The position numbers and the translations under genes are program-made. DNA of 64,000 nt from Variovorax sp. TBS-050B (GTDB lineage: Bacteria; Pseudomonadota; Gammaproteobacteria; Burkholderiales; Burkholderiaceae_C). How positions within the stretch are numbered: position 1 is the stretch's first letter; every line of letters starts with the position of its first letter. Positions 19,352 to 27,680 of the stretch are shown one piece after another. The DNA is taken from positions 3,261,001-3,325,000 of the forward strand of contig NZ_JARXYR010000002.1 in assembly GCF_029893635.1 (NCBI RefSeq), read 5' to 3'. The notes below the pieces were generated by a model. It saw nothing but the letters and a program-made list of their open reading frames with translations, had not been told where the DNA came from and ran no database searches.

Positions 19352-20122
19352 ATGAGCGACGTCATTCTCGAAACACGCGAGCTCACCAAGGAATTCAAGG
19401 GCTTCACCGCGGTCAGCAAGGTCAACCTGTCGGTGGTGCGCGGGTCGATCCATGCGCTCATCGGGCCCAACGGCGCGGGCAAGACCACCTGCTTCAACCT
19501 GCTCACCAAGTTCCTCGAACCGACGAGCGGCACCATCCTCTTCAACGGGCAGGACATCACGGGCGAGCGGCCGGCGCAGATCGCGCGCCGCGGCATCATC
19601 CGCTCGTTCCAGATCTCGGCGGTGTTCCCGCATCTCACGCTGCTGGAGAACGTGCGCCTCGGCCTGCAGCGCGCGCTCGGCACCTCTTACCACTTCTGGA
19701 AGAGCGAGAAGTCGCTCCGGCCGCTCGATGCGCGTGCGCGCGAGCTGCTCGCCGAGGTCGGGCTCGCGCAGGAGGCGGACGAACTCACGGTGAACCTGCC
19801 TTACGGCCACAAGCGTGCGCTCGAGATCGCGACCACGCTCGCGATGGACCCCGAGCTGATGCTGCTCGACGAGCCCACGCAGGGCATGGGCCACGAGGAC
19901 GTGCACCGCGTGGCGGACCTCATCAAGCGCGTGTCGGCCGGGCGTACCGTGCTGATGGTCGAGCACAACATGAGCGTGGTCTCGACCATCGCCGACACCA
20001 TCACGGTGCTGCAGCGCGGCGCGGTGCTGGCCGAGGGGCCGTATGCCGAGGTCTCGCGCAACCCGCAGGTGATGGAGGCCTACATGGGCACCACCGACGG
20101 ACAGCTGCAGGGGGCGCATTGA
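19352..20122 (+). CDS. livG: Branched-chain amino acid-type ABC transporter ATPase (LivG-like)
   Basis: 256-residue ATP-binding protein. It has Walker A GPNGAGKTT (about residues 38-46), the LivG-type signature segment LPYGHKRALEIATTLAMD, Walker B LMLLDEPTQGM and switch His in VEHNM. The ATG at 19352 begins the family-typical MSDVILETRELTKEFKGF; the longer in-frame extension has no family resemblance. The stop shares a base with the livF ATG (TGATG). It powers uptake with LivF, LivH, LivM and the binding protein; the ligand could be an amino acid, amide or aromatic compound. Confidence 0.93.
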   Translation: MSDVILETRELTKEFKGFTAVSKVNLSVVRGSIHALIGPNGAGKTTCFNLLTKFLEPTSGTILFNGQDITGERPAQIARRGIIRSFQISAVFPHLTLLENVRLGLQRALGTSYHFWKSEKSLRPLDARARELLAEVGLAQEADELTVNLPYGHKRALEIATTLAMDPELMLLDEPTQGMGHEDVHRVADLIKRVSAGRTVLMVEHNMSVVSTIADTITVLQRGAVLAEGPYAEVSRNPQVMEAYMGTTDGQLQGAH

Positions 20123-20832
20123 TGGCCGTGCCCGCACTCCAGATCAAGGGACTGCACGCCTGGTACGGCGAATCGCACGTGCTGCACGGCGTGGACATGG
20201 TGGTGCAGCCCGGCGAGGTCGTCACGCTGCTCGGCCGCAACGGCGCGGGCCGCACCAGCACGCTGCGCGCGATCATGGGCCTGACCGGTGCGCGCAAGGG
20301 CAGCATCGAAGTCAACGGCGTGCAGACCATCGGCATGCCGACCCACCGCATCGCGCACCTCGGCATCGGCTACTGCCCCGAGGAGCGCGGCATCTTCGCG
20401 AGCCTGTCGGCCGAAGAGAACCTGCTGCTGCCGCCGGCGCTCAAGGGCGCGGGGCAGGGCATGTCGGTGGCCGAGATCTACGAGATGTTCCCCAACCTCG
20501 CCGAGCGCCGCCACAGCCCTGGCACGCGGCTGTCGGGCGGCGAGCAGCAGATGCTCGCGGTGGCGCGCATCCTGCGCACCGGCGCCAGGCTGCTGCTGCT
20601 CGACGAGATCTCCGAGGGCCTCGCGCCCGTGATCGTGCAGGCCCTCGCGCGCATGATCCAGACGCTGCGCGCCAAGGGCTACACCATCGTGATGGTGGAG
20701 CAGAACTTCCGCTTCGCCGCGCCGCTGGCCGACCGCTTCTACGTCATGGAGCACGGCCGCATGGTCGAGGCCTTCGGCGCGCGGGAGCTCGACGCCAAGA
20801 TGCCGGTGCTCGGCGAACTGCTGGGCGTGTAG
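20122..20832 (+). CDS. livF: Branched-chain amino acid-type ABC transporter ATPase (LivF-like), variant Walker A
   Basis: 236-residue second ATPase of the transporter. The signature LSGGEQQMLAVARIL and Walker B LLLLDEISEGLAP are intact. The Walker A loop reads GRNGAGRTS, with arginine at residue 44 (codon CGC at 20251) in place of the usual catalytic lysine. An in-frame TTG three bases earlier is a less likely start. The paired LivG has the normal lysine, so the heterodimer may have one impaired ATP site. This substitution recurs in some Burkholderiales LivF proteins as I recall, so it is probably not a random defect. Confidence 0.92.
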   Translation: MAVPALQIKGLHAWYGESHVLHGVDMVVQPGEVVTLLGRNGAGRTSTLRAIMGLTGARKGSIEVNGVQTIGMPTHRIAHLGIGYCPEERGIFASLSAEENLLLPPALKGAGQGMSVAEIYEMFPNLAERRHSPGTRLSGGEQQMLAVARILRTGARLLLLDEISEGLAPVIVQALARMIQTLRAKGYTIVMVEQNFRFAAPLADRFYVMEHGRMVEAFGARELDAKMPVLGELLGV

Positions 20833-20889
20833 CCGCGCGCGGGCCCCCGATTTTTCCGCTGACTCTCTCTCAACCATCCAGGAGACACC

Positions 20890-22086
20890 ATGCCAAACAA
20901 GCTCAAGATCATTGCTCTCATGCTCGGGGCCGCGGGGCTTGCCAGCCATGCGGTGCAGGCGCAGGAGAAGGTCGTCATCGGCTACATCAGCGACCTGTCG
21001 GGCCTGTACGCCGACCTCGAAGGCAAGGGCGGCGCCACGGCGATCCAGATGGCGATCGAGGACATGGGCGGCAAGGTGCTGGGCCAGCCGGTCGAGGTGC
21101 TGACGGTGGACCACCAGAACAAGCCCGACATCGCGGCGTCGAAGGCGCGCGAATGGATCGACACGGCGGGTGCGACGATGATCTTCGCGGGCACCAATTC
21201 GGGCGTGGCGCTCGCGACCGCCAAGGTGGCGCAGGAGAAGAAGCGCGTGTTCTTCACCAACGGCGCCGCGACCTCGGCACTGACCAACGCGCAGTGCAGC
21301 CCCTACACCGTGCACTACGCCTACGACACCGTGGCGCTCGCCAAGAGCACCGGCGGCGCCGTGGTCGACACCGGCGGCAAGAGCTGGTTCTTCCTCACGG
21401 CCGACTACGCCTTCGGCCATGCGCTCGAGGCCGACACCGCCAAGGTCGTCAAGGCCAAGGGCGGCTCGGTGGTCGGCGGGGTGCGCGCGCCGCTCAACGC
21501 CTCGGACTTCTCCTCGTTCCTGCTGCAGGCGCAGAACTCCAAGGCGCAGGTGCTGGGCCTGGCCAATGCGGGCGGCGACTTCATCAACTCGATGAAGGCC
21601 TCGAAGGAGTTCGGCATCGACAAGTCGATGAAGGTCGCGGGCCTGCTGGTGTTCCTGACCGACGTGAAGAGCCTGGGCCTGCAGGCCACGCAGGGCCTGC
21701 TGCACACCACCAGCTGGTACTGGGACGCCGACGACGAGTCGCGCAAGTGGGCCGCGCGCTACGAGGCCAAGACCAAGAACAAGCCGACCGACATCCAGGC
21801 CGCCGACTACTCGGCCACCATGGCCTACCTCAAGGCCGTCGAGGCGGTGAAGAGCACCGACGCCGACAAGGTCATGGCGCACCTCAAGAAGACGCCGATC
21901 AACGACTTCTACGCCAAGGGCGTGATCCGCCCCGACGGCCGCATGGTGCACGACATGCTGCTGGCCGAGGTCAAGAAGCCGTCGGAGTCCAAGGGCCCAT
22001 GGGACCTGCTGAAGATCGTGAAGAAGGTGCCAGGCGACCAGGTCTACACGACCAAGGAAGAAAGCACCTGCGCGCTCTGGAAGTAG
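20890..22086 (+). CDS. ABC transporter periplasmic binding protein (LivK-like)
   Basis: 398-residue type I periplasmic binding protein. A signal peptide is obvious (about residues 1-24, ending in HAVQA). The mature protein starts QEKVVIGYISDLSGLYADLEGKGG, the Peripla_BP_6 pattern, and holds DYAFGHALEADT and related family segments. A strong AGGAGA ribosome site precedes the ATG. It sits after the two ATPases rather than at an operon end, and repeat copy 3 starts immediately after its stop. The ligand is unknown; LivK relatives bind amino acids, amides or aromatic acids. Confidence 0.92.
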   Translation: MPNKLKIIALMLGAAGLASHAVQAQEKVVIGYISDLSGLYADLEGKGGATAIQMAIEDMGGKVLGQPVEVLTVDHQNKPDIAASKAREWIDTAGATMIFAGTNSGVALATAKVAQEKKRVFFTNGAATSALTNAQCSPYTVHYAYDTVALAKSTGGAVVDTGGKSWFFLTADYAFGHALEADTAKVVKAKGGSVVGGVRAPLNASDFSSFLLQAQNSKAQVLGLANAGGDFINSMKASKEFGIDKSMKVAGLLVFLTDVKSLGLQATQGLLHTTSWYWDADDESRKWAARYEAKTKNKPTDIQAADYSATMAYLKAVEAVKSTDADKVMAHLKKTPINDFYAKGVIRPDGRMVHDMLLAEVKKPSESKGPWDLLKIVKKVPGDQVYTTKEESTCALWK

Positions 22087-22210
22087 GCTCGCCCCCGGTC
22101 TTCGCGCACTGCGTGTCGCTTCGCCAACCTCCTGGCCGGGGGCGCACCCCGGCGGCCCGGCGAAGCCGGTTCCGCGGGTGCCTGCGACCGGGCCTGGCTG
22201 CGCCGGCCCT
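22087..22210 (+). repeat. Dispersed double-hairpin repeat, copy 3
   Basis: Starts at the base after the binding-protein stop. The main hairpin (22144-22181) keeps the core GCGG-CCGGC-GAA-GCCGG-CCGC but its outer stem is GCACCC/GGGTGC instead of AACACC/GGTGTT. The distal hairpin (22190-22209) is GGGCC/GGCCC instead of GGACC/GGTCC. Both stems are preserved by paired changes. It lies inside the transport operon, between the binding protein and livH, where it could reduce read-through to the permeases. Confidence 0.85.
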
Positions 22211-22243
22211 TAGAACTGAGCTCCGGACCTGTTTGATGCATCT

Positions 22244-23119
22244 ATGAACATTTCACTTCCTGCGTTGTTGAGCCAGCTCCTGCTGGGGCTGGTCAACGGC
22301 TCGTTCTACGCGATCCTGAGCCTGGGGCTGGCGGTGATCTTCGGCTTGCTCAACGTCATCAACTTCGCGCACGGCGCGCTGTTCATGATGGGCGCGGTGC
22401 TGTCGTGGATGGCGATGAACTACTTCAACGTCGACTACTGGGTCATGCTGGTCGCGGCGCCGCTCATCGTGGGCCTGTTCGGCGTGCTGATCGAGCGGCT
22501 GCTGCTGCGCTGGATCTACAAGCTCGACCACCTTTACGGCCTGCTGCTCACGCTCGGCCTCACGCTGCTGATCGAGGGCGGCTTCCGCTCGGTGTACGGC
22601 GTGTCCGGCCTCGCCTACAACACGCCGGAGGCCCTGAGCGGCGGCACCAACCTGGGCTTCATGTTCCTGCCCAACTACCGCGCCTGGGTGGTGATCGCAT
22701 CGCTGGTCGTCTGCTTCGCGACCTGGTATGCGATCGAGAAGACGCGGCTCGGCGCCTACCTGCGCGCCGGCACCGAGAACCCGCGGCTGGTCGAGGCCTT
22801 CGGCGTCAACGTGCCGCTGATGGTCACGCTGACCTACGGCTTCGGCGTGGCGCTCGCGGCCTTTGCGGGCGTGCTCGCCGCGCCGGTGATCCAGATCTCG
22901 CCGCTGATGGGCCAGAACCTCATCATCATCGTGTTCGCGGTGGTGGTCATCGGCGGCATGGGCTCGATCATGGGCGCCATCCTCACCGGGCTGTCGCTCG
23001 GCGTGATCGAGGGGCTCACCAAGGTGTTCTATCCCGAGGCGTCGTCGACCGTGGTCTTCGTGATCATGGTCGTGGTGCTGCTGATCCGGCCGGCCGGCCT
23101 GTTCGGCAGCGAGAAGTGA
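22244..23119 (+). CDS. livH: Branched-chain amino acid-type ABC permease (LivH-like)
   Basis: 291-residue inner-membrane permease with about eight transmembrane helices. Typical LivH segments are QLLLGLVNGSFYAILSLGLAVIFGLLNVINFAHGALFMMGA near the N-terminus and the ATPase-coupling region with AFGVNVPLMVTLTYGFGVALAAFAGVLA. It forms the channel with LivM. It lies 34 bases after repeat copy 3. Confidence 0.93.
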   Translation: MNISLPALLSQLLLGLVNGSFYAILSLGLAVIFGLLNVINFAHGALFMMGAVLSWMAMNYFNVDYWVMLVAAPLIVGLFGVLIERLLLRWIYKLDHLYGLLLTLGLTLLIEGGFRSVYGVSGLAYNTPEALSGGTNLGFMFLPNYRAWVVIASLVVCFATWYAIEKTRLGAYLRAGTENPRLVEAFGVNVPLMVTLTYGFGVALAAFAGVLAAPVIQISPLMGQNLIIIVFAVVVIGGMGSIMGAILTGLSLGVIEGLTKVFYPEASSTVVFVIMVVVLLIRPAGLFGSEK

Positions 23120-23135
23120 ACGGGCGCCCAGCAAA

Positions 23136-24116
23136 ATGAAGAAGATCTCCACCGTCGCCTACGCCGTGCTGCTGCTGGCGCTCATTGCCGCGCCGTTCAT
23201 CGGCTTCTATCCGGTGTTCGTGATGAAGGTGCTGTGCTTCGCACTGTTCGCCTGCGCCTTCAACCTGCTGCTGGGCTATACCGGCATGCTGTCCTTCGGC
23301 CATGCCGCCTTCCTCGGCGGGGCGGCCTACCTCACGGGTCAGGCGCTCAAGGTCTGGCACTTCACGCCCGAACTGGGCCTGCTCGCCGGCACGGCGACCG
23401 GCGCGCTGCTCGGGCTGGTGTTCGGCTGGCTCGCGATCCGCCGCCAGGGCATCTACTTCTCGATGATCACGCTCGCGCTCGCGCAGATGATGTACTTCGT
23501 CGCGCTGCAGGCGCGCTTCACGGGCGGCGAGGACGGGCTGCAGGGCGTGCCGCGCGGCAAGCTCTTCGGCCTGGTAGACCTGCGCAACGACCTCACCATG
23601 TACTACGTGGCGCTGGTGATCGTGGTGGCGGCCTTCCTGCTCATCGCGCGCACCGTGCATTCGCCGTTCGGCCAGGTGCTCAAGGGCATCAAGGAGAACG
23701 AGCCGCGCGCCATCTCGCTCGGCTACGACGTGAACCGCTTCAAGCTGCTGGCCTTCGTGATCTCGGCCGCGCTGTCGGGGCTCGCGGGTTCGCTCAAGAC
23801 GCTGGTGCTCGGCTTCGCCTCGTTGAGCGACGTGCACTGGACCGCCTCGGGCCACGTGATCCTGATGACGCTGGTGGGCGGCCTCGGCACGCTGTCGGGT
23901 CCGCTGGTCGGTTCGGCGGTGGTGGTGCTGCTCGAGAACAAGGTCGGCGACTTCGGTGCCTTCATGGCACGGCTCACGGGCGTCGACTGGTTCAACACGC
24001 TCGGCGAGTCGGTGACCATGGTCACCGGCCTGATCTTCGTGATCTGCGTGCTCGCGTTCCGACGCGGCATCATGGGCGAGATCGTCGCGTTCTTCGAGCG
24101 GCGGCGCGCCAGGTAG
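23136..24116 (+). CDS. livM: Branched-chain amino acid-type ABC permease (LivM-like)
   Basis: 326-residue inner-membrane permease partner of LivH. Conserved segments include CFALFACAFNLLLGYTGMLSFGHAAFLGGAAYL (about residues 31-63) and the coupling loop GQVLKGIKENEPRAISLGYDVNRFKLLAFVISA (about 182-214). It is the last gene of the transport operon, 16 bases after livH. The C-terminus is Arg-rich and cytoplasmic. Confidence 0.93.
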   Translation: MKKISTVAYAVLLLALIAAPFIGFYPVFVMKVLCFALFACAFNLLLGYTGMLSFGHAAFLGGAAYLTGQALKVWHFTPELGLLAGTATGALLGLVFGWLAIRRQGIYFSMITLALAQMMYFVALQARFTGGEDGLQGVPRGKLFGLVDLRNDLTMYYVALVIVVAAFLLIARTVHSPFGQVLKGIKENEPRAISLGYDVNRFKLLAFVISAALSGLAGSLKTLVLGFASLSDVHWTASGHVILMTLVGGLGTLSGPLVGSAVVVLLENKVGDFGAFMARLTGVDWFNTLGESVTMVTGLIFVICVLAFRRGIMGEIVAFFERRRAR

Positions 24117-24136
24117 GCGGCCGCCGCCGGTCGGGC

Positions 24137-25957
24137 TCAGGGCAGCGCGGTGATCCGGTTCGCCGCGGGCGGCGCGAGCGGGCTGTTGGCCTTGATGTAG
24201 GCCTCCAGCGCATCCACGTCCTGGTCGCCGCCGAGCGTGTCGGTGCCCTGGTTGAAGGCCGTGAAGTTGTCGCCGCCGGTTGCCAGGAAGCTGTTCATCG
24301 TGACGCGGTAGCTCGCGCTGTCGCTCATCGCGGTGCCGTTGAGCGCCATGTTGGAAATGCGCGAGCCGGCCGGCGCCGAGAGGCTGTAGCTGTAGCTCAG
24401 GCTGCGCGAGGGCAGCAGCACGCGCGGCGAGGAGACCGTGTTGCTGCCGCTGTTGAACTGCTGCTCCAGCACGGCCCTGATCTGCGCCCCCGTCATCGTC
24501 TTCACCACCAGGCTGTTGCCGAAGGGCTGCACGCTGAAGATCTGGCCGTAGGTCACGCTGCCGTCGCCGGCGGGCGTGAGGTCGGCGCGCACGCCGCCCG
24601 GATTCATGAAGGCGATCTGTGCGCCGCCCTTGTCGCTGGCGCTGGTCGCGGCGAGCTGCGCGTCGGCGATCAGGTTGCCGAGCACGCTTTCGCGCGATGC
24701 GGTCTGCGTGCGCGTGGCCGGCGCCGAGAGCGTGCCGACGACGCGCTGCACCAGCGGCGCGGCGACCGCGAGGTACTGGCTGACGAGCGCCGCCACTTCC
24801 TGGTTCTTGCCGAACACCGGGTACTGGTCGGTCACCGCGACCGTGGTGGCACCGCTGGTGTAGCCCTCGCCCTGCACGATCACGTTGTCGGCCGACTTGG
24901 CCGAGACCTTGCGCGTGCGCGTGTTGATCGTGAGGTTGATGTCGGTCAGCAGGGTGCCGTACTGGCCGGCGCTGGTCAGCAGGAAGGGCCTGGCCGGATT
25001 GGTCCTGGCGTAGTCGCAGACGTAGGAGCGGTGCGTGTGGCCCGAGACCACCACGTCGACCGCCGGATCGAGCTTGTCGAGGATCGGCAGGATGTCGCCG
25101 CTCAGGCCCGCGCAGCTCTTGTCGTTGTAGCCTACCGTGGTGGTGCCGCCTTCGTGCACCACGACGACGATCGCATCGGCGCCTTCGGCCTTGAGCTGCG
25201 GGATCAGCGCGTTGGCGGTGTCGGCCTCGTCCTTGAAGCTCAGGCCCGCGACGCCGGCCGGCGTCACGATGCTCGGCGTGCCCTTGAGCGTCATGCCGAT
25301 GAAGCCCACCTTGACCGTGGCGCCGTCCTTCGTGAAGGTCTTCATGCCGGTGGCGGGGAACAGCGTCTTGCCGTCGCTCTTCACCGTGTTGGCCGCGAGG
25401 AAGCCGAAGTTCGCGCCCGGGAAGGACTTGTTGACGCGGCAGGGCTCGAGCGGCGTGTTCTTGGCGCAGCCGCCGTTCTTCATGCGCAGCAGCTCGTTCT
25501 GGCCCTTGTCGAACTCATGGTTGCCGACCGCGTTGAAGTCGATCTTCATCATGTTCACGGCCTCGATCGTGGGCTCGTCGAGGAAGAGCGCCGACACCAG
25601 CGGCGAGGCGCCGATCATGTCGCCGGCCGAGACCACGGCGTTGTTCTCGTTCTTGGCCTTGAGCGCCGCGACGGCCGACGCGAGGTAGGCGGCGCCGCCC
25701 GCGGGCACCGGCACCGTGCCGCCGCCGCTGGCCGGCGCGGTGATGGAAAGCCGCGGTGGCTCGAGGTTGCCGTGCAGGTCGTTGAAGGCAATGATCTTCA
25801 CCTCCACGCTGGCAGGTGCGGCCGGTGCCGGGGCGGGTGCCGGGGCCGGCGGCAGGAACGGAATGAAGCCGTTCGAGCCGCCGCCGTTGCCGCCGCAAGC
25901 CGACAGCATGGCCAGGACCGTGCCTGCGGTGGCGAGATGTTTGATCGATGCGTGCAC
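24137..25957 (-). CDS. 5'-nucleotidase/UshA-like metallophosphatase lipoprotein
   Basis: 606-residue secreted phosphoesterase. The signal peptide ends in lipobox LSAC (Cys21), followed by a Gly-rich then Pro/Ala-rich linker (about residues 22-50). The metallophosphatase domain follows with FNDLHG (Asp60, His62), GDMIGASP, GNHEFDKG, VVHEGG and SGHTHRSYVC; the C-terminal half is the 5'-nucleotidase substrate domain. It probably dephosphorylates nucleotides at the cell surface or periplasm. It converges with livM, 20 bases away, with no clear terminator between. Confidence 0.9.
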   Translation of the reverse strand: MHASIKHLATAGTVLAMLSACGGNGGGSNGFIPFLPPAPAPAPAPAAPASVEVKIIAFNDLHGNLEPPRLSITAPASGGGTVPVPAGGAAYLASAVAALKAKNENNAVVSAGDMIGASPLVSALFLDEPTIEAVNMMKIDFNAVGNHEFDKGQNELLRMKNGGCAKNTPLEPCRVNKSFPGANFGFLAANTVKSDGKTLFPATGMKTFTKDGATVKVGFIGMTLKGTPSIVTPAGVAGLSFKDEADTANALIPQLKAEGADAIVVVVHEGGTTTVGYNDKSCAGLSGDILPILDKLDPAVDVVVSGHTHRSYVCDYARTNPARPFLLTSAGQYGTLLTDINLTINTRTRKVSAKSADNVIVQGEGYTSGATTVAVTDQYPVFGKNQEVAALVSQYLAVAAPLVQRVVGTLSAPATRTQTASRESVLGNLIADAQLAATSASDKGGAQIAFMNPGGVRADLTPAGDGSVTYGQIFSVQPFGNSLVVKTMTGAQIRAVLEQQFNSGSNTVSSPRVLLPSRSLSYSYSLSAPAGSRISNMALNGTAMSDSASYRVTMNSFLATGGDNFTAFNQGTDTLGGDQDVDALEAYIKANSPLAPPAANRITALP

Positions 25958-26036
25958 GTGCCGCTCCTCTGTGAAATGGAATGCGCGGATGCTGGCCAGG
26001 GCAGATGACGTCGCCGTGACGGCGCCCGCCAGCCGA

Positions 26037-26498
26037 TCAGGGCAGCGCGATCAGGCGCACCGGCAGTCCGGGGCCGAAGGCGCGTTGCAACAGCTCGGCG
26101 GCGCGTGCGCCCTGCGGCTGGGCCGAGGCCGGCATCGCGAGCGCGCCTTCGGCCGCGCGCCGCTGCAGGTGCCAGCCTTCCTCGCCAAGCCGGATCAGGC
26201 TCGCGAGCGCCGCGGGATCGGCCACGGGCAGGGCGGTGGGCGTGATGTCGAGCCAGTCGACCACCTGGTTGCTCTCGCCGCCGAGCCGCGCGATCGCGCC
26301 TTGCACCAGCGCCTGCTGCGTGGCCGCATCCCGCACCGCGCCCTGCAGCACGATGCCGTTGCCGTGCCAGCGGATCTCGAGCGCGGCGCTGGCCGGGGGC
26401 GAAGCGGGTTGCACGCGCGCAGCCAGCCAGGCGGCGCCCGCGGCGGCGGACAGGAGCACCACCGCCAGCACCCACACGGCGATTCGTCGTTGGCTCAT
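26037..26498 (-). CDS. Small membrane-anchored protein with BON-like segment
   Basis: 153-residue protein that I do not firmly recognise. One N-terminal transmembrane segment or uncleaved signal (about residues 6-28) is followed by a periplasmic part in which LEIRWHGNGIVLQGAVRDAATQQALVQGAIARLGGE resembles a BON fold. The ribosome site is weak. It lies between the nucleotidase and AttH-like genes on the same strand, separated by 79 and 89 bases. Coding potential is supported by frame-typical codon use; function is unknown. Confidence 0.6.
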   Translation of the reverse strand: MSQRRIAVWVLAVVLLSAAAGAAWLAARVQPASPPASAALEIRWHGNGIVLQGAVRDAATQQALVQGAIARLGGESNQVVDWLDITPTALPVADPAALASLIRLGEEGWHLQRRAAEGALAMPASAQPQGARAAELLQRAFGPGLPVRLIALP

Positions 26499-26587
26499 CG
26501 GGGAAACAGGTTCATGGTGCGGTTGGGAATGCGCCGAGTTCAAGGGCGCGGCATGACCGCGTGATGACGCCGGGGGCAGGGCCGCGC

Positions 26588-27673
26588 TTAGAGCCGCAGC
26601 GGCGCGGCGTAGCCCGTCATCTCGAGGTAGCCGCGGCCCACGCGCCGGCCCGCTGCATCGCGCAGCTCGCTCAGCCCTTCCCAGTACACGCCGCCGGTCG
26701 AGCCGCGGCTGTCGAGCTCCTGGTCGTCGAGCAGCGCGCGCACCTCGAACGCGCCCGCGGGCGTGTGCACGCGCCACTGCGTGGGATAGCGCGCCTGCGT
26801 GCGCGGGCTGGTCCAGGGCGCGCCGGCCTCGAAGCGCACCTCGTCGTGGCCGAAGGTGCGCAGCACGCCGTCGCGCGTGCGAAAGGAGCCGCCGGCCCAC
26901 AGCGCGCTGCCGTCGCGCCGGCGCAGATGAAAGGCGGTGAGCGCGCTGCCGTCGTCGAGGTTCATGCCGATCCAGTCCCAGCCCACGGCCTCGGGATGCA
27001 GCAGCGCCTCGCTCCATTCGTGGTCGAGCCAGGCGCTGCCCTCGAGCTCGAAGACCTCGCGCGCCTTGCCGAGCACCAGCCGGCCCTGCGTGCGCAGTTG
27101 CGGCTCGCTGTAGTAGTAGCTCGCCTGCGCTTCTTCCGGCCCCTTGCGCGAGAGCCCGGCCTTGCCCTGCAGCAGCACGGGCTGCGTGGGCGTGAAGTGC
27201 AGGTCGAGCGTGAATTCGCCGGCCGGAACGCGGGCCGCATAGCGGCCGTTCTTGCGCACCAGCGACCAGTCGCGCAGGCGCACGTCGGTGTCGGCCTCGC
27301 TGGCCGCGGCGACGCCGAAGCCCGCGCGCGCGATGCGCTGGTCGTGGTGCAGCACGCGCGCCTGGAGGTCGGTGACCGCGGCATGGGCGAACACGAGATG
27401 CTTCGCGGCGAAGGCCGAGCGCAGCGCCTGCGTCGCCTGGACGCGGGAGCGGAAGAAGGTCACCTGGAAGCCGAATTCGCGCCCCGCGCGCGTCCGGCCG
27501 TGGCCGGTGACGTACCACCATTCGGTCTGCATCTCGGGGTGGCTGCCGAAGTCGCGCGGGAACTGCAGCGCGCGCGCGGGCAGGGCCCGGGCCGCGGGCG
27601 CGGCCGCCAGCGCGGCCAGCAGCAGGCTGCGCCTGGACAGCAGGCCGGCGGCGATCGCGGGCGCGGCGGCCAT
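26588..27673 (-). CDS. AttH/CrtC-like secreted lipocalin-domain protein
   Basis: 361-residue exported protein of the family annotated as carotenoid 1,2-hydratase-like or AttH. The N-terminus has a twin-arginine-like signal (SRRSLLLAAL, residues 13-22). The diagnostic start of the domain is FPRDFGSHPEMQTEWWYVTGH, followed by WLDHEWSE and GWDWIGMNL. Relatives are usually encoded beside a MacB/FtsX-type permease and ATPase; here the permease lies 3.7 kb away, at 31405-34002. The ATG at 27673 is eight bases past the stop of the upstream PLP gene, so the two are likely co-transcribed. The catalytic role is not established. Confidence 0.85.
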   Translation of the reverse strand: MAAAPAIAAGLLSRRSLLLAALAAAPAARALPARALQFPRDFGSHPEMQTEWWYVTGHGRTRAGREFGFQVTFFRSRVQATQALRSAFAAKHLVFAHAAVTDLQARVLHHDQRIARAGFGVAAASEADTDVRLRDWSLVRKNGRYAARVPAGEFTLDLHFTPTQPVLLQGKAGLSRKGPEEAQASYYYSEPQLRTQGRLVLGKAREVFELEGSAWLDHEWSEALLHPEAVGWDWIGMNLDDGSALTAFHLRRRDGSALWAGGSFRTRDGVLRTFGHDEVRFEAGAPWTSPRTQARYPTQWRVHTPAGAFEVRALLDDQELDSRGSTGGVYWEGLSELRDAAGRRVGRGYLEMTGYAAPLRL

Positions 27674-27680
27674 GCCGGTC

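Noticed and set aside
20119..20121. TTG as start of livF.
   Set aside because: ATG at 20122 is immediately next, shares a base with the livG stop, and gives the usual LivF N-terminus.
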